64,000 bases of DNA from Kytococcus aerolatus (GCF_900187395.1 NZ_FYEZ01000002.1:186001-250000); one strand, 5' to 3'. Positions 47,240 through 57,807 are shown, counted from the stretch's first letter. A program made the numbers and translations. Notes: a model not told the origin generated them from the sequence alone.

Positions 47240-47806
47240 ATGACCGAGAACGCGAACGCCAAGACCGTGTACTTCCTGACCTCCGCCGAGGGCATCGAGG
47301 CCTCGGAGCTCACCGAGCCGTGGAAGGCCGTCACCGAGGCCGGTCACAGCGCGAAGCTCGTCTCGCCGGAGGGTGGCGAGGTGGAGCTCGTCCACCATGG
47401 TGACCCGGCGGGCACCCGCACCGCGGACCTGACCCTGGCCGAGGTGGACGCCGTGGACATCGACGCGCTCGTCCTGCCCGGCGGCGTGTTCAACCCCGAC
47501 ACGCTCCGTCAGGACAAGACTGCCGTCGCCCTGGTCAAGCAGGTCCACGAGGCCGGCAAGCCGGTGGCCGCCATCTGTCACGCCCCGTGGGTCCTCGTCG
47601 AGGCCGACCTGCTGAGGGGCCGCCGCGCCACCGGTTACACCTCCATCGAGACCGACGTGCGCAACGCCGGTGCCGAGTGGGTGGGCGACCAGGAGGTCGT
47701 CGTCGACGGGAACCTCATCACCAGCCGCAATCCCGACGACCTGCCCGCCTTCAACGGGGCGGTCCTCGAGGCGCTCGAGCACGGCGGTGCCGCGCCGCAG
47801 GGCTGA
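47240..47806 (+). CDS. DJ-1/PfpI family protein (deglycase/protease-like)
   Basis: The 188-residue protein has the PfpI nucleophile elbow AAICHAPW with Cys113-His114 and the conserved DALVLPGGVFNPDTLR. Members are stress proteins variously described as glutamine amidotransferase-like, protease or methylglyoxal deglycase. ATG 47240 is chosen; AACAAT six bases before the start is a possible leaderless -10. The open frame extends upstream through repeat DNA and is not coding there. A 16-base-pair hairpin follows. Confidence 0.9.
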   Translation: MTENANAKTVYFLTSAEGIEASELTEPWKAVTEAGHSAKLVSPEGGEVELVHHGDPAGTRTADLTLAEVDAVDIDALVLPGGVFNPDTLRQDKTAVALVKQVHEAGKPVAAICHAPWVLVEADLLRGRRATGYTSIETDVRNAGAEWVGDQEVVVDGNLITSRNPDDLPAFNGAVLEALEHGGAAPQG

Positions 47807-47831
47807 GCCACGGGGGCACGTCCTCCTGATC

Positions 47832-47870
47832 CACGAGGGGCCGACCGGGCACATCGGTCGGCCCCTCGTG
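47832..47870 (+). terminator. Hairpin terminator after the PfpI-like gene
   Basis: Sixteen-base arms (47832-47847 and 47855-47870) with a seven-base loop, directly before the hisS promoter. Confidence 0.8.
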
Positions 47871-47879
47871 CGCGGCGCC

Positions 47880-47894
47880 TAGAATCCGGGCATG
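47880..47894 (+). promoter_or_regulatory. Leaderless-type promoter of hisS
   Basis: TAGAAT at 47880-47885, six bases, ATG 47892; the best -10 hexamer among the leaderless set. Confidence 0.65.
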
Positions 47895-49301
47895 GCTCAG
47901 ATCACCACGCCCCGCCCCGCCCAGGGAACGCTCGAGCTGCTGCCCCGGGAGCAGATCGCGTTCAACCGCATGGCCGACGTGATCCGCCGCCACTTCGAGG
48001 CCGGGGGCTTCCTGCCCATCGAGACCCCCGCCTTCGAGCGCACCGACGTGCTGCTCACCAAGTCCGGTGGCGAGACCGAGAAGCAGGTCTACTTCGTCCA
48101 GTCCACCGGTGGTCTGGCCAACGATCGCGAGGCCGTGGCGTCCGGTGAGGAGGCCGGCCTGCCCGATCTGGCCCTGCGCTTCGACCTGACCGTCCCGCTG
48201 GCCCGCTATGTCGCCCAGCACGAGGGCCGGCTGACCTTCCCCTTCCGCCGTTTCCAGATGCAGCGCGTCTACCGCGGGGAGCGCCCGCAGCGGGGCCGCT
48301 TCCGGGAGTTCGTGCAGTGCGACGTCGACATCATCGGCAAGGACACCCTCTCGGTCCGCCACGACGCCGAGCCGCCGGCCACCATGCACGCGATCTTCCG
48401 TGAGCTGGACTTCGGCCCGTTCACGATCCACCTCAACAACCGCCGCCTCCTGCGCGGCTTCTTCCACAGCCAGGGCGTCACCGACGAGGCCCAGCCGCTG
48501 GTGCTGCGCGAGGTGGACAAGATCGACAAGCGCGGCACCGAGTGGCTGCGCGAGGAGCTCACCGGTGAGCGCTTCGGCCTGGCCGGCGAAGTGGTCGACG
48601 CGATCGTCGAGTTCGTGGGAACCCGCACCAGCACCCACGCCGAGGCGCTGGAGGTGCTCGCCGGGCTGGAGGGCCGCGACGAGGAGCTCGACGCCGGCGT
48701 GGCCGAGCTGCGCGAGGTCCTCGAGCTGCTGCGCCACATGGGGCTGCCGGAGAGCGACTACTGCCTGAACCTGGCGATCGCCCGCGGCCTGGACTACTAC
48801 ACCGGGACGGTCTACGAGACCTTCCTCGACGAGCACCCGGAGCTCGGATCCATCTGCTCCGGTGGCCGCTACGAGAACCTCGCCGGCGCCTACACGAAGT
48901 CCTCCCTGCCCGGCGTGGGCATGTCGATCGGCCTCTCGCGCCTCTTCTGGCAGCTCATGGACAACGGGATGGTCTCCGACGAGCCGTCCACGGTGGAGGT
49001 CCTCGTCCCGCTCGTGGCCGACGAGCTGCTGCCCGAGGCGCTGGGCCTGGCCACCGAGCTGCGGGCGGCCGGTCTGCGGGTGGAGTCGGTGCTGGAGCCG
49101 GCGAAGATGGCCAAGCAGTTCAAGCACGCCGACCGGTCCGGTATCCGCTTCGTCGCGGTGCTCGGCCAGCGGGAGCTGGAGGCCGGGGCGGTGACGGTCA
49201 AGGACATGGTCCGTGGCGACCAGTACGAGGTGCCGCGGGCCGAGCTCGCGCAGTCGCTCCGCGTCGAGCTCGCCCAGCCGGTGGTCACCGCGGCGGAGTG
49301 A
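47892..49301 (+). CDS. hisS: Histidyl-tRNA synthetase
   Basis: Charges tRNA-His (class II synthetase). The 469-residue protein has motif 2 in [12 protein letters not shown] and [20 protein letters not shown], the HisA-type block [14 protein letters not shown] and motif 3 near [13 protein letters not shown]. The reading of motif 2 (RFDLTVP and [12 protein letters not shown]) recalls the divergent bacterial/eukaryote-like HisRS group rather than the common E. coli-like one, and an insert lies at about 57-80. It is about 40 residues longer than usual. Leaderless start. Confidence 0.92.
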   Translation: MAQITTPRPAQGTLELLPREQIAFNRMADVIRRHFEAGGFLPIETPAFERTDVLLTKSGGETEKQVYFVQSTGGLANDREAVASGEEAGLPDLALRFDLTVPLARYVAQHEGRLTFPFRRFQMQRVYRGERPQRGRFREFVQCDVDIIGKDTLSVRHDAEPPATMHAIFRELDFGPFTIHLNNRRLLRGFFHSQGVTDEAQPLVLREVDKIDKRGTEWLREELTGERFGLAGEVVDAIVEFVGTRTSTHAEALEVLAGLEGRDEELDAGVAELREVLELLRHMGLPESDYCLNLAIARGLDYYTGTVYETFLDEHPELGSICSGGRYENLAGAYTKSSLPGVGMSIGLSRLFWQLMDNGMVSDEPSTVEVLVPLVADELLPEALGLATELRAAGLRVESVLEPAKMAKQFKHADRSGIRFVAVLGQRELEAGAVTVKDMVRGDQYEVPRAELAQSLRVELAQPVVTAAE

Positions 49302-49340
49302 TCCTCCGTCCGGCGGGTCGACCCGCCGGACGGCCCCCGC

Positions 49341-49380
49341 ACGACGAGGCCCGCCCCGGGGAGGGGGCGGGCCTCGTCGT
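49341..49380. terminator. Bidirectional terminator between hisS and katA
   Basis: Perfect 17-base arms (49341-49357 and 49364-49380), six-base loop, between convergent genes. Confidence 0.85.
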
Positions 49381-49415
49381 CGCGGCCGGACCGCCACCGG
49401 CCTGCGGGGTCCTGC

Positions 49416-51017
49416 TCAGCGGGAGCCGTCGGCGTCGGTCGCTCCCTGCTGCGCGTGGGCCTTCGCGTCGTCCGCCTCGCCCCCGGGGTTGTCCGCCGCC
49501 TGCCCGGCCCGCACGGCGGCCTCGATGCGGGCGCCGATCTCGGCGTCCACGGCCTTCCAGTAGTCGAAGGCGCGCTCGAGCACCTCACCGTGCACGCCGC
49601 CCAGCAGGTGGCCGGCCACGGTGTCCACGAAGCGCTCGCGTTGGGCGTCGTCGAAGACCTCCCGCACGAGGATGCCGGGCTGGGTGAAGTTGTCGTCCTC
49701 CGCGCTGCGCACGGTCTGTGCGCGGCGCACCAGGTCGCCGGAGACCGGGAAGGAGTCCTCGGCCGGGCCGGTGCCGTCGGAGTAGGGGGTGCCCTGGGTG
49801 TTGGCCGCGTAGGTCGCCGCGTCCCCGGAGTGGTCGTAGGCCATCGGGCCGTCGTAGGTGTACGTGTGGCCCGCGGTGCGCGGCCGGTTGACCGGCAGCT
49901 GCAGGTAGTTCGGGCCGATGCGGTGGCGGTGGGTGTCGGCATAGGAGAACACCCGCCCGAGCAGCATCGTGTCGGGGGAGAGGCCGATGCCCGGGACGGT
50001 CGCCGAGGGGTCGAAGGCCGCCTGCTCGATCTGCGCGAAGAAGTTCTCCGGGTTGCGGTCCAGGGTCATGACGCCGACCTCGTGCAGCGGGTAGTCGGCG
50101 TGGGAGACGGTCTTGGTGACGTCGAAGATGTTGGTGCCGTAGGTGAAGCCCTCCTCGAAGGGGATCACCTGCACCGAGAGCGTCCAGCGGGGGAAGTCGC
50201 CGCGCTCGATGGCCTCGAAGAGGTCCCGGCGGTGGACGTCGGCGTCCTCGCCGGCGACCTGCGTGGCCTGGTCGCCGGTCATCCCCTCGACGCCCTGCTG
50301 GGAGTGGAAGTGGTACTTCACCCAGAACTTCTCGCCGGCCTCGTTGATCCACATGTAGGTGTGGGAGCCGTAGCCGTTCATGTGGCGGTAGGTGCGCGGG
50401 ATGCCCCGGTCGCCCATGAGGTAGGTGACCTGGTGGGCGGACTCGGGGTTCATGGTCCAGAAGTCCCACTGCATCTGGTTGTCGCGCAGGCCGCTGGCGC
50501 CGCGTCGCTTCTGCGAGCGGATGAAGTGGGGGAACTTCATGGCGTCGCGGATGAAGAAGATCGGCGTGTTGTTGCCGACGAGGTCGTAGTTGCCCTCGGA
50601 GGTGTAGAACTTCAGCGCGAAGCCGCGCGGGTCGCGCCAGGTGTCGGGGGAACCCATCTCACCGGCCACGGTGGAGAAGCGGGCGAGCATCTCGGTGGTG
50701 GTGCCGGGCTGGAAGACCGCCGCCCTGGTCCACCGGCTCACGTCACCGGTGACCTGGAAGGTGCCGAACGCGCCGGAACCCTTGGCGTGCACGACGCGCT
50801 CGGGCACGCGTTCCCGGTCGAAGTGCGCCATCTGGTTCACGAAGTGCGCGTCGTGCAGGACGATCGGGCCGTCCTGGCCGGCGCGGAGGGACTGGCGGTC
50901 GGAGGGGGCGGGGGCGCCCCAGTCCGTGATCGACCCGGAGGCGTCGGCCGAGGCCGGACGCGGGTCCTGGGCGTCGGCCGGGTCGCCGGGGGCGGGGGAG
51001 TTCTCGTAGGTGGTCAT
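49416..51017 (-). CDS. katA: Catalase (monofunctional heme, clade 3-like)
   Basis: Decomposes hydrogen peroxide. The 533-residue heme enzyme has the distal His77 in [13 protein letters not shown], Asn in [13 protein letters not shown], and the proximal Tyr in [17 protein letters not shown]. The N-terminus adds about 30 Pro/Ala/Asp-rich residues, and the C-terminus ends in a Gly/Ala/Asp-rich tail. ATG 51017 has CACGAT six bases upstream on the minus strand, a possible leaderless -10. Divergent to the his regulator gene. Confidence 0.95.
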   Translation of the reverse strand: MTTYENSPAPGDPADAQDPRPASADASGSITDWGAPAPSDRQSLRAGQDGPIVLHDAHFVNQMAHFDRERVPERVVHAKGSGAFGTFQVTGDVSRWTRAAVFQPGTTTEMLARFSTVAGEMGSPDTWRDPRGFALKFYTSEGNYDLVGNNTPIFFIRDAMKFPHFIRSQKRRGASGLRDNQMQWDFWTMNPESAHQVTYLMGDRGIPRTYRHMNGYGSHTYMWINEAGEKFWVKYHFHSQQGVEGMTGDQATQVAGEDADVHRRDLFEAIERGDFPRWTLSVQVIPFEEGFTYGTNIFDVTKTVSHADYPLHEVGVMTLDRNPENFFAQIEQAAFDPSATVPGIGLSPDTMLLGRVFSYADTHRHRIGPNYLQLPVNRPRTAGHTYTYDGPMAYDHSGDAATYAANTQGTPYSDGTGPAEDSFPVSGDLVRRAQTVRSAEDDNFTQPGILVREVFDDAQRERFVDTVAGHLLGGVHGEVLERAFDYWKAVDAEIGARIEAAVRAGQAADNPGGEADDAKAHAQQGATDADGSR

Positions 51018-51104
51018 GCACCCATCGTGGCAGCCGGTGGGCTCGGCAGCATCCGCTGGGGCGGGGGCTGGTGAGGCATCTCACCGACCACTGGTTCGGC
51101 GCGA

Positions 51105-51135
51105 CTGTCACAGCGTGCTAGCGTGCTACTACATT
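51105..51135 (+). promoter_or_regulatory. Promoter/operator region of the yerC-his operon
   Basis: A tandem direct repeat of GCGTGCTA (51113-51120 and 51121-51128), with GCTAGC at its junction, lies between a CTGTCA (51105-51110) and TACATT (51130-51135). A TrpR-type repressor binding between -35 and -10 would fit; known E. coli TrpR sites also have a CTAG core. Operator function is inferred. Confidence 0.4.
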
Positions 51136-51213
51136 GATACATGGAGCGGCGACGCCGACACGGCCCCGATCCCGCATCCGGACCCACTCACCACGACACC
51201 CAGGAGGCACGGC

Positions 51214-51525
51214 GTGAAGCGACGCCAGGGAGGGCGCAGCACCGAGGAGGTGCTCCGCGAGCTCACCGATGTCCTCACGGCCATGGCCGACCCGGTCGAG
51301 ACGGCCGCCTTCCTGGAGGACCTCTGCACGCCGGCCGAGCTCGAGGCCCTCGCCGACCGGTGGGCCGTCGTCCCGCTCCTGCAGCAGGGCATGAGCTATC
51401 GCGCCATCCACGAGGCCACCGGGGTGTCGGTGACCACGGTCGGTCGGGTGGCCCGCTGCCTCGAGGGCGGCGCGGGTGGGTACGTCGCGGCCCTGCGACA
51501 TCGCGACACCGCCCCCGCCACCTGA
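51214..51525 (+). CDS. TrpR/YerC-family regulator, likely of the his operon
   Basis: Helix-turn-helix repressor of 103 residues. The core reads DLCTPAELEALADRW followed by LLQQGMSYRAIHEATGVSVTTVGRVARCL, a TrpR-like HTH typical of YerC/YecD proteins. Members of this group are found before hisG and are predicted to sense histidine. GTG 51214 has AGGAGG six bases upstream; the open frame continues upstream across the promoter. 75 bases to hisG. Presumed autoregulated through the tandem repeat upstream. Confidence 0.8.
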   Translation: MKRRQGGRSTEEVLRELTDVLTAMADPVETAAFLEDLCTPAELEALADRWAVVPLLQQGMSYRAIHEATGVSVTTVGRVARCLEGGAGGYVAALRHRDTAPAT

Positions 51526-51600
51526 GCCCCTTGTTCTCGCGCGTCCCGCGCCTCGCCGTCCTTCCCCCACCGCCCGCACCCGCGGGCCCAGGAGACCCCC

Positions 51601-52527
51601 GTGCCCCCCATCGCTGCCCGTGAACCCCGCGACCGCCTGCGCGTCGCCATCCAGAAGTCCGGCCGCCTCGGCGACCCGGCTCGTGACCTCCTGAGCGCCG
51701 TCGGCCTCACCTGGCGGGAGAGCCGCGACCGGCTCTTCTGCTTCGGGGAGGGACTGCCGATCGACCTCCTGCTCGTCCGCGACGACGACATCCCCGGGCT
51801 GCTCACCGAGGGGGTGGCCGACTTCGGCATCCTCGGTCGGAACGTACTGGCCGAGACCGGCCTGGACGGCACCGCCCCCGGCCTGGAGGAGGTGCGCCAG
51901 CTCGGGTTCGGCCCCTGCCGCCTGGCCATCGGGGTGCCCGAGGGCTGGGACTACGAGGGGCCCGCCCAGCTGGAGGGTCTGCGCATCGCCACCAGCTACC
52001 CGGCGATCACCCAGGACTGGCTGCGCCGCCACGGGGTGGACGCCCGGACCGTGACCCTCAGCGGCTCGGTGGAGATCGCCCCCAGCCTCGGCCAGGCCGA
52101 CGTGGTCTGCGATCTCGTCTCCTCCGGGGGCACCCTGCGTGCCAACAGCCTCAAGCCGGTGGAGACCCTGCTGGAGAGCGAGGCCGTGCTGGCCGCGCCC
52201 CCCGGCCGCCCCGAGGGCGTGCGCGGGGAGCTGGCCGACCTGCTCCTGCGCCGCCTCGACGGCGTGCGCCGCGTGGCCGACTCCAAGGTGCTCACCGCCC
52301 GGGTGCCCCGCGGGCGGGTGGCCGAGCTGGTGGGGCTCCTGCCCGACGCCGAGGCGCCGATCCTCACCCCCGCCCTGGAGCTGGGTCCCGATGGACCGAC
52401 CGACTCCGGCATGTTCGCCGTCCAGGCCCTCTGCCACGGCGAGGTGTCCTGGGCCGTGCTCGAACGGCTGAAGGCCGCCGGGGCCGAGGGCCTCACGGTC
52501 CTCCCGGTCGAGGGGATGCTCGTCTGA
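51601..52527 (+). CDS. hisG: ATP phosphoribosyltransferase, long form
   Basis: First step of histidine synthesis. The 308-residue long-form protein with the C-terminal regulatory domain (about 225-308) has [20 protein letters not shown] and [21 protein letters not shown], as in enteric HisG; actinobacterial HisG has a different pattern (VPNKG and RPKDI). GTG start with AGGAGA upstream. Feedback inhibition by histidine is expected for the long form. Confidence 0.95.
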   Translation: MPPIAAREPRDRLRVAIQKSGRLGDPARDLLSAVGLTWRESRDRLFCFGEGLPIDLLLVRDDDIPGLLTEGVADFGILGRNVLAETGLDGTAPGLEEVRQLGFGPCRLAIGVPEGWDYEGPAQLEGLRIATSYPAITQDWLRRHGVDARTVTLSGSVEIAPSLGQADVVCDLVSSGGTLRANSLKPVETLLESEAVLAAPPGRPEGVRGELADLLLRRLDGVRRVADSKVLTARVPRGRVAELVGLLPDAEAPILTPALELGPDGPTDSGMFAVQALCHGEVSWAVLERLKAAGAEGLTVLPVEGMLV

Positions 52528-53852
52528 TGCGCGTGCTGCGATGGAACGAGCTGGACGCGACCGCCCGGACCGAGGCGCTGCGCCGCCCCGCCCAGGTGGT
52601 GGGCCAGGAGGTGCGGGCCACCGTGGCCGACATCCTCGAGGCGGTGGAGCGCGAGGGTCTGGCGGCCGTCGTGGACGCCACCGAGCGCCTCGACGGCATC
52701 CGGCGGGAGGACCCGCTGCTCACCGAGGGCGAGATCGACGCGGCCGTGGCCCGGGTCCCGGCCGAGGTGCGCGCCGCCATCACCGCGGCGGCGGACAACC
52801 TGCGGGCCTTCCACGCCCCGGGCGGGTACACGCCCTATCTCCGCGAGGTGGTCCCCGGCCTGGTCTGCGAGCGCGCGGTCCGCCCGGTGCGCACCGTGGG
52901 TCTCTACGTGCCGGCCGGCAGCGCCCCGCTGCCCAGCACCGCGCTCATGCTGGGGGTCCCGGCCGTGCTGGCCGGCTGCCCCGAGATCGTGGTCTGCACC
53001 CCGCCGACCGCCGACGGGGGTGCCGACCCCACCGTGGTGGCCTCCTGCGTGGAGCTCGGTCTGCGGCGGATCGCCGTCGTCGGGGGTGCCCAGGCGGTCG
53101 GGGCGATGGCCTTCGGGGCCCCGACCGGCCAGGAGGGGCAGTCCGGCGGCATCCCGCGCTGCGACAAGATCTTCGGGCCGGGCAACACCTTCGTCACCGA
53201 GGCCAAGCGCCAGGTGGCCGGTCTGCAGGGCGGCCCCGGCATCGACCTGCCGGCGGGCCCCAGCGAGCAGCTGGTCATCGCCGACTCGGGCGCCGACCCG
53301 GTCTGGGTGGCCGCCGACCTGCTCAGCCAGGCCGAGCACGGCCCGGACTCCCAGGTGCTCTGCGTGAGCGACGACGGGAAGCTCCTCGACGCCGTGGCGG
53401 CCGAGCTGGACCGGCAGGCCGCCGAGCTGCCCCGGGAGGAGACGGTCCGCGCCGCCCTGGAGGCCTCCCGGCTGGTCCTCACCCGCGATCTGCAGGAGGC
53501 GGTGGCGGTCTCCAACGAGTACGCCCCCGAGCACCTCATCCTCGCCGTCCGCGCGCCGCGCGCCCTGCTGGACGACGTGGAGGTGGCCGGGTCGGTCTTC
53601 CTCGGTGACCACACCCCGGAGTCGCTGGGCGACTACTGCTCGGGCACCAACCACGTGCTGCCCACCAGCGGCGCGGCCCGGTACACCGGCGGGGTCACGC
53701 TGGCCAGCTTCCAGCTCTCGATGACGGTCCAGTCCGCCACCCCCGCGGCGCTGGGGGAGATGGGCCCCACCGCGGTGACCCTGGCCCGGGCGGAGGGCCT
53801 GGAGGCCCACGCCCGTGCGGTGACCCGCCGCCTGGAGGGGGACGCCCGATGA
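52527..53852 (+). CDS. hisD: Histidinol dehydrogenase
   Basis: Oxidises histidinol to histidine in two NAD-dependent steps. The 441-residue protein has FGPGNTFVTEAKRQVAG, the IDLPAGPSEQLVIADSGADP block, LLSQAEHGPDSQVL with zinc ligands, and SGTNHVLPT. Many of these blocks read like the enteric enzyme. ATG overlaps the hisG stop by one base. Confidence 0.96.
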   Translation: MRVLRWNELDATARTEALRRPAQVVGQEVRATVADILEAVEREGLAAVVDATERLDGIRREDPLLTEGEIDAAVARVPAEVRAAITAAADNLRAFHAPGGYTPYLREVVPGLVCERAVRPVRTVGLYVPAGSAPLPSTALMLGVPAVLAGCPEIVVCTPPTADGGADPTVVASCVELGLRRIAVVGGAQAVGAMAFGAPTGQEGQSGGIPRCDKIFGPGNTFVTEAKRQVAGLQGGPGIDLPAGPSEQLVIADSGADPVWVAADLLSQAEHGPDSQVLCVSDDGKLLDAVAAELDRQAAELPREETVRAALEASRLVLTRDLQEAVAVSNEYAPEHLILAVRAPRALLDDVEVAGSVFLGDHTPESLGDYCSGTNHVLPTSGAARYTGGVTLASFQLSMTVQSATPAALGEMGPTAVTLARAEGLEAHARAVTRRLEGDAR

Positions 53853-55138
53853 GCGCGAACCAGCCCTCGGACCAGCCCGCGGGCCAGCCCGCCGCGGCCC
53901 CCGCGGCCAGCCAGTCCTTCCCCGCCGCCTACCTGCGCGCCGACCTGCTCGGCTTCACCGGTTACGCCAGTGCCCGCCGGGTGCGGGCGACCGAGCACCA
54001 GACGGACGCGCCACCGGCGTCGGGACCGGAGCGGGTGCCCCCCGTCGAGCGCATCTGGCTCAACGCCAACGAGGCCGCCGAGCCGAACGCCGCCGACCCG
54101 CAGGCCACCACCCGCCGCTACCCGGACGGTCAGCCGGTGCTGCTCCGCGAGCGGCTCGCCACGCTCTGGGGAACCGCGGCGGACGAGCTGCTCGTGACCC
54201 GCGGGAGCGACGAGGCGATCGACCTCCTCGTGCGCACCGCCTGCGAGCCCGGACGGGGCGCGATCGTCACCACCACCCCGACCTTCGGCATGTACGCGGT
54301 GGCGGCCCGGCTGCACGGGTGCTCCGTGGTGGACGTGCCGCAGACCCTCGAGCCCGACCCGTCCGAGCCCGCCCACCAGTGGGCCCGCCTCGACCTCGCG
54401 GGCGTGCTCGACGCCGTGGAGGAGTCCGGGGCCGGGCTGGTCTTCGTGGCCACGCCGGGCAATCCCACCGGCCAGTCGCTGCCCACGATGGCGCTGACCC
54501 GGCTGGCGACCGCCCTGGAGGGCCGGGCGCTGCTGGTGGTCGACGAGGCCTATGCCGACTTCGCCGGGACCCCCTCGGCAGCGGGGCTGCTGCGGGAGCA
54601 CGAGAACGTCGTGCTCCTGCGCACCCTGAGCAAGGCCCACGGGCTGGCCGGGGCCCGCATCGGTGCAGTCCTGGCCCGGCCGGAGCTCATCGAGCTGCTG
54701 GGCACGGTCATCCCGCCCTATCCGCTCGCGGCGCCCGCCACCGCGCTGGCCGAGGCGGCCACCGAGCCGGACGCGCTGCGGGACACCACGGAGCGCGTGG
54801 AGCGGATCGTCGCCGAGCGGGAGCGGATGACCGGCGCCCTCACCGGGATCGTCCGGGAGGGCGCCGGTGAGAGGGGGCAGGCCGTCGAGCAGGAGGCCCT
54901 CGACGAGGCGCCCCGCCCCGGCTCGCTGCGACTCACCGCGCTGCTGCCCTCGGCCGCCAACTTCCTCACGGTCCGCTGTGAGGACCCCGAGGCCGTCTTG
55001 ATGGTCCTCGACGAGGCCGGGGTGGTGGTGCGCTCGCTCGCCTCCCACCCGGGCCTGGCCGACGGGGTGCGCATCACCCTCGGCACCCCCGACCAGAACG
55101 ACCTCGTCCTGAGCCAGCTCAGCAAGGAGACCCCATGA
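53849..55138 (+). CDS. hisC: Histidinol-phosphate aminotransferase
   Basis: PLP-dependent transamination of imidazoleacetol phosphate to histidinol phosphate. The 429-residue protein is about 70 residues longer than typical owing to an Ala/Gln/Pro-rich N-terminus and an insert before [12 protein letters not shown]. It has GYASARRVR and [11 protein letters not shown] like enteric HisC, the PLP-Lys block [16 protein letters not shown], and [13 protein letters not shown] overlap with hisD. Confidence 0.94.
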   Translation: MSANQPSDQPAGQPAAAPAASQSFPAAYLRADLLGFTGYASARRVRATEHQTDAPPASGPERVPPVERIWLNANEAAEPNAADPQATTRRYPDGQPVLLRERLATLWGTAADELLVTRGSDEAIDLLVRTACEPGRGAIVTTTPTFGMYAVAARLHGCSVVDVPQTLEPDPSEPAHQWARLDLAGVLDAVEESGAGLVFVATPGNPTGQSLPTMALTRLATALEGRALLVVDEAYADFAGTPSAAGLLREHENVVLLRTLSKAHGLAGARIGAVLARPELIELLGTVIPPYPLAAPATALAEAATEPDALRDTTERVERIVAERERMTGALTGIVREGAGERGQAVEQEALDEAPRPGSLRLTALLPSAANFLTVRCEDPEAVLMVLDEAGVVVRSLASHPGLADGVRITLGTPDQNDLVLSQLSKETP

Positions 55139-56217
55139 CCACGCCCCTGCTCCTCGTCGACCGCGACGGCACGATCATCGCCGAGCCGGCGGACCACCAG
55201 GTCGACGCGCTGTCGAAGGTGCGCTTCTTGGAGGGCGTCGTCCCGGCCCTGCGCCGCATCAGCGAGGCCGGGTGGGACCTGGTGATGGTCTCCAACCAGG
55301 ACGGCCTGGGCACGGACGCCTTCCCGCAGGAGGACTTCGACGCCCCGCACGCCCTGGTGATGCAGGTGCTCGAGAGCCAGGGGGTGCGCTTCCGGGAGGT
55401 CCTCATCGACCCGACCCGGCCGGAGGACAACGCCCCGACCCGCAAGCCGGGTGTCGGGATGCTGGTGCACCTGCTCAAGGACCACGGCATCGACTGGACC
55501 CGCACGGCCGTGGTCGGCGACCGGGACACCGACGTGCAGCTTGCCGAGAACCTCGGGGTGACCGCCTACCAGCTGGCCACCGAGGAGGAGCTCGGCGGCA
55601 CCTGGACCTGGGAGGGCATCGCCCACGACCTGCTCGACGCCCCGCGCCGCGCCCACGTGGAGCGGGTGACGAAGGAGACCCGCATCGTCGTGGACGTGGA
55701 CCTCGACGACCCGCACCCGGCGCGCGTCTCCACCGGGCTCGGCTTCTTCGACCACATGCTCGACCAGCTCGGCAAGCACGGCGGGTTCGGCCTGGCGGTG
55801 AGCTGCGAGGGCGACCTGCACATCGACGAGCACCACACCGTGGAGGACACGGGGCTCGCCATCGGCCAGGCGATCCGCGAGGCGCTGGGGACCAAGCGCG
55901 GCATCGGGCGCTACGGCTTCACCCTGCCGATGGACGAGTCGCTCGCCCAGGCCGCGGTGGACGTCTCCGGGCGCCCCTTCCTCGTCTTCGACTGCGAGTT
56001 CACGCGCCCGATGGTGGGGGATCTGCCGACCGAGATGGTGGAGCACTTCTGGCGCTCCTTCTGCGAGGCGGCCGGCATCACCCTCAACCTGAGGGTCGAG
56101 GCGGAGAACGACCACCACCGCGTCGAGGTCGGCTTCAAGGCCGTCGCCCGGGCGCTGCGCCAGGCCCTCGCCCGCACCGGTGGGAACGACCTTCCGAGCA
56201 CCAAGGGCATGCTGTGA
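55135..56217 (+). CDS. hisB: Bifunctional histidinol-phosphatase / imidazoleglycerol-phosphate dehydratase
   Basis: Two-domain HisNB protein of 360 residues. Residues about 1-165 are a HAD-type phosphatase with the DxDGT motif (D9, D11) and [15 protein letters not shown]; residues about 166-360 are the dehydratase, with [24 protein letters not shown] and [12 protein letters not shown]. The fused form is a gammaproteobacterial (also Bacteroidetes) feature. The E. coli zinc loop (C-x-H...C-x-C) is replaced by a Cys-free loop reading [14 protein letters not shown] overlap with hisC. Confidence 0.96.
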   Translation: MTTPLLLVDRDGTIIAEPADHQVDALSKVRFLEGVVPALRRISEAGWDLVMVSNQDGLGTDAFPQEDFDAPHALVMQVLESQGVRFREVLIDPTRPEDNAPTRKPGVGMLVHLLKDHGIDWTRTAVVGDRDTDVQLAENLGVTAYQLATEEELGGTWTWEGIAHDLLDAPRRAHVERVTKETRIVVDVDLDDPHPARVSTGLGFFDHMLDQLGKHGGFGLAVSCEGDLHIDEHHTVEDTGLAIGQAIREALGTKRGIGRYGFTLPMDESLAQAAVDVSGRPFLVFDCEFTRPMVGDLPTEMVEHFWRSFCEAAGITLNLRVEAENDHHRVEVGFKAVARALRQALARTGGNDLPSTKGML

Positions 56218-56945
56218 GCCCGGGCTCCCCGAATGTCGTCCTGGTGGACGCCGGTGGGGCGAACATCGCCTCGGTGCGCTTCGCCCTGCAGCGTCTCGGC
56301 CTGGACGCACCACTCACCGCCGACCCCGCCCGGATCCGGGCGGCCGACCGGGTGATCCTGCCCGGGGTCGGGGCCGCCGGGGCCGCGATGCGACGGCTGC
56401 GCGAGCTCGGTCTGGTGGAGCTGCTGCGCTCGCTGGAGCAGCCGGTGGCCGGTGTCTGCCTGGGCCTGCAGCTGCTCTTCGAGTCCTCCACGGAGGGCGA
56501 GGACGGGCGGTCGGCCGGATCCCCGACCGAGTGCCTCGGGCTGGTCCCGGGGGAGGTGCGGGCGATGACCCCGGCCCCCGGTGTGCGGGTGCCGCACATG
56601 GGATGGAACGTGCTCGCCGCCGGCCCGGCGCTGGACGGACCGGCCGGTCAGGACGAGGCCGGCCGGCGCGTGGCGGCCCTGCTGCGCGGGGCCGGTGCGG
56701 GCGCCCCGGCCGGTGCGGGGGGCGCGGAGCCGCGGGCGTACTTCGTTCACTCCTACGCCGCGGAGGTGTCCGAGCACACCCTCGCGGTGACCACGCACGG
56801 TGCACCCTTCGCCGCGATGGTGCGGCGCGGCGACGTGTGGGGCATGCAGTTCCACCCGGAGCGCTCCGGCTCCCTGGGCGCCGGCCTGCTGGCCGCTTTC
56901 TGCGGCGTGCCGGGCCCGACGCCCGGGTCTGGCGGGGCGAGATGA
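56214..56945 (+). CDS. hisH: Imidazole glycerol phosphate synthase, glutaminase subunit
   Basis: Releases ammonia from glutamine for HisF. The 243-residue protein has the catalytic Cys82 in [10 protein letters not shown], and the His/Glu pair in [10 protein letters not shown] near the end. VPHMGWN and FVHSYA resemble enteric HisH. An Ala/Gly-rich insert lies near residues 150-180. GTG start overlaps the hisB stop (GTGA). 40 bases separate it from hisA. Confidence 0.95.
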   Translation: MSPGSPNVVLVDAGGANIASVRFALQRLGLDAPLTADPARIRAADRVILPGVGAAGAAMRRLRELGLVELLRSLEQPVAGVCLGLQLLFESSTEGEDGRSAGSPTECLGLVPGEVRAMTPAPGVRVPHMGWNVLAAGPALDGPAGQDEAGRRVAALLRGAGAGAPAGAGGAEPRAYFVHSYAAEVSEHTLAVTTHGAPFAAMVRRGDVWGMQFHPERSGSLGAGLLAAFCGVPGPTPGSGGAR

Positions 56946-56985
56946 CCTGTGACGAGACAAGGCGTGACCGGACGACGAGGACGAC

Positions 56986-57807
56986 ATGACCACTGACGAG
57001 GACCCCATGACCTTCACCCCCTACCCGGCGCTCGACCTCCGCGACGGGGCGGTGGTCCGCCTGCAGCAGGGGGACTACGACCGCCAGACGAGCTATCCGG
57101 TGGACCCGGTGGCCCGGGCGGCCCGGTACGCCGCCGAGGGGTCCGCCTGGCTGCACCTGGTGGATCTCGACGCCGCCCGCACCGGCGGCTGGGGGCAGGG
57201 CGAGCTGGTGCGCCGGATCGTCGCCGAGACCGGGCTGCGGGTGCAGACCGGCGGCGGGGTGCGGAGCCGGGAGGACGTCGACACCGTGCTGGCGAGCGGC
57301 GCCGAACGGGTCGTCATCGGCTCGCTTGCGGTGCGCGAGGCGGAGACGGTGGCCGGCTGGGTCGCCGAGCTCGGTGCCGAGCGGGTGACCGTGGCCCTCG
57401 ACGCGCGCCCGGTGACCGACGACCCGAACGCCGACGCCGGGGAGGGCAGCACCCGCTGGGAGCTCCCGACGGCCGGGTGGACGCAGGACTCCGGGGTGGA
57501 CCTCACCGGGCTGCTGCGCCGCTACACCGAGGCCGGGCTGCGGCACGTGCTGTGCACGGACATCAGCCGCGACGGGATGATGAGCGGTCCGGGGCTGGCG
57601 CTCTACGAGCACCTGCGGTATCTCGCGCCCGGGCTGGCCGTGCAGGCCAGCGGCGGGGTCCGTGACCTCGCGGACGTGCGGGCGACCCGCGCGGCCGGTT
57701 GCGCTGGTGTGGTGCTCGGGCGCTCGCTGCTCGAGGGCGCGCTCACCGTGCGCGAGGTCGTGGCCGACGGGCTGGCCGGCCTGGCCGACGGGGAGGGGGC
57801 CCGATGA
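56986..57807 (+). CDS. hisA: Phosphoribosylformimino-AICAR isomerase HisA
   Basis: TIM-barrel isomerase (ProFAR to PRFAR). The 273-residue protein has [18 protein letters not shown] at the start, [13 protein letters not shown], and [16 protein letters not shown] with the active-site Asp, in the enteric pattern. Actinobacteria usually carry PriA, a HisA/TrpF dual enzyme; the features here are of ordinary HisA. ATG 56986 or 57007 are both possible, each with a GAGG upstream. A loop insert (about 145-160) is Gly/Asp-rich. Confidence 0.93.
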   Translation: MTTDEDPMTFTPYPALDLRDGAVVRLQQGDYDRQTSYPVDPVARAARYAAEGSAWLHLVDLDAARTGGWGQGELVRRIVAETGLRVQTGGGVRSREDVDTVLASGAERVVIGSLAVREAETVAGWVAELGAERVTVALDARPVTDDPNADAGEGSTRWELPTAGWTQDSGVDLTGLLRRYTEAGLRHVLCTDISRDGMMSGPGLALYEHLRYLAPGLAVQASGGVRDLADVRATRAAGCAGVVLGRSLLEGALTVREVVADGLAGLADGEGAR

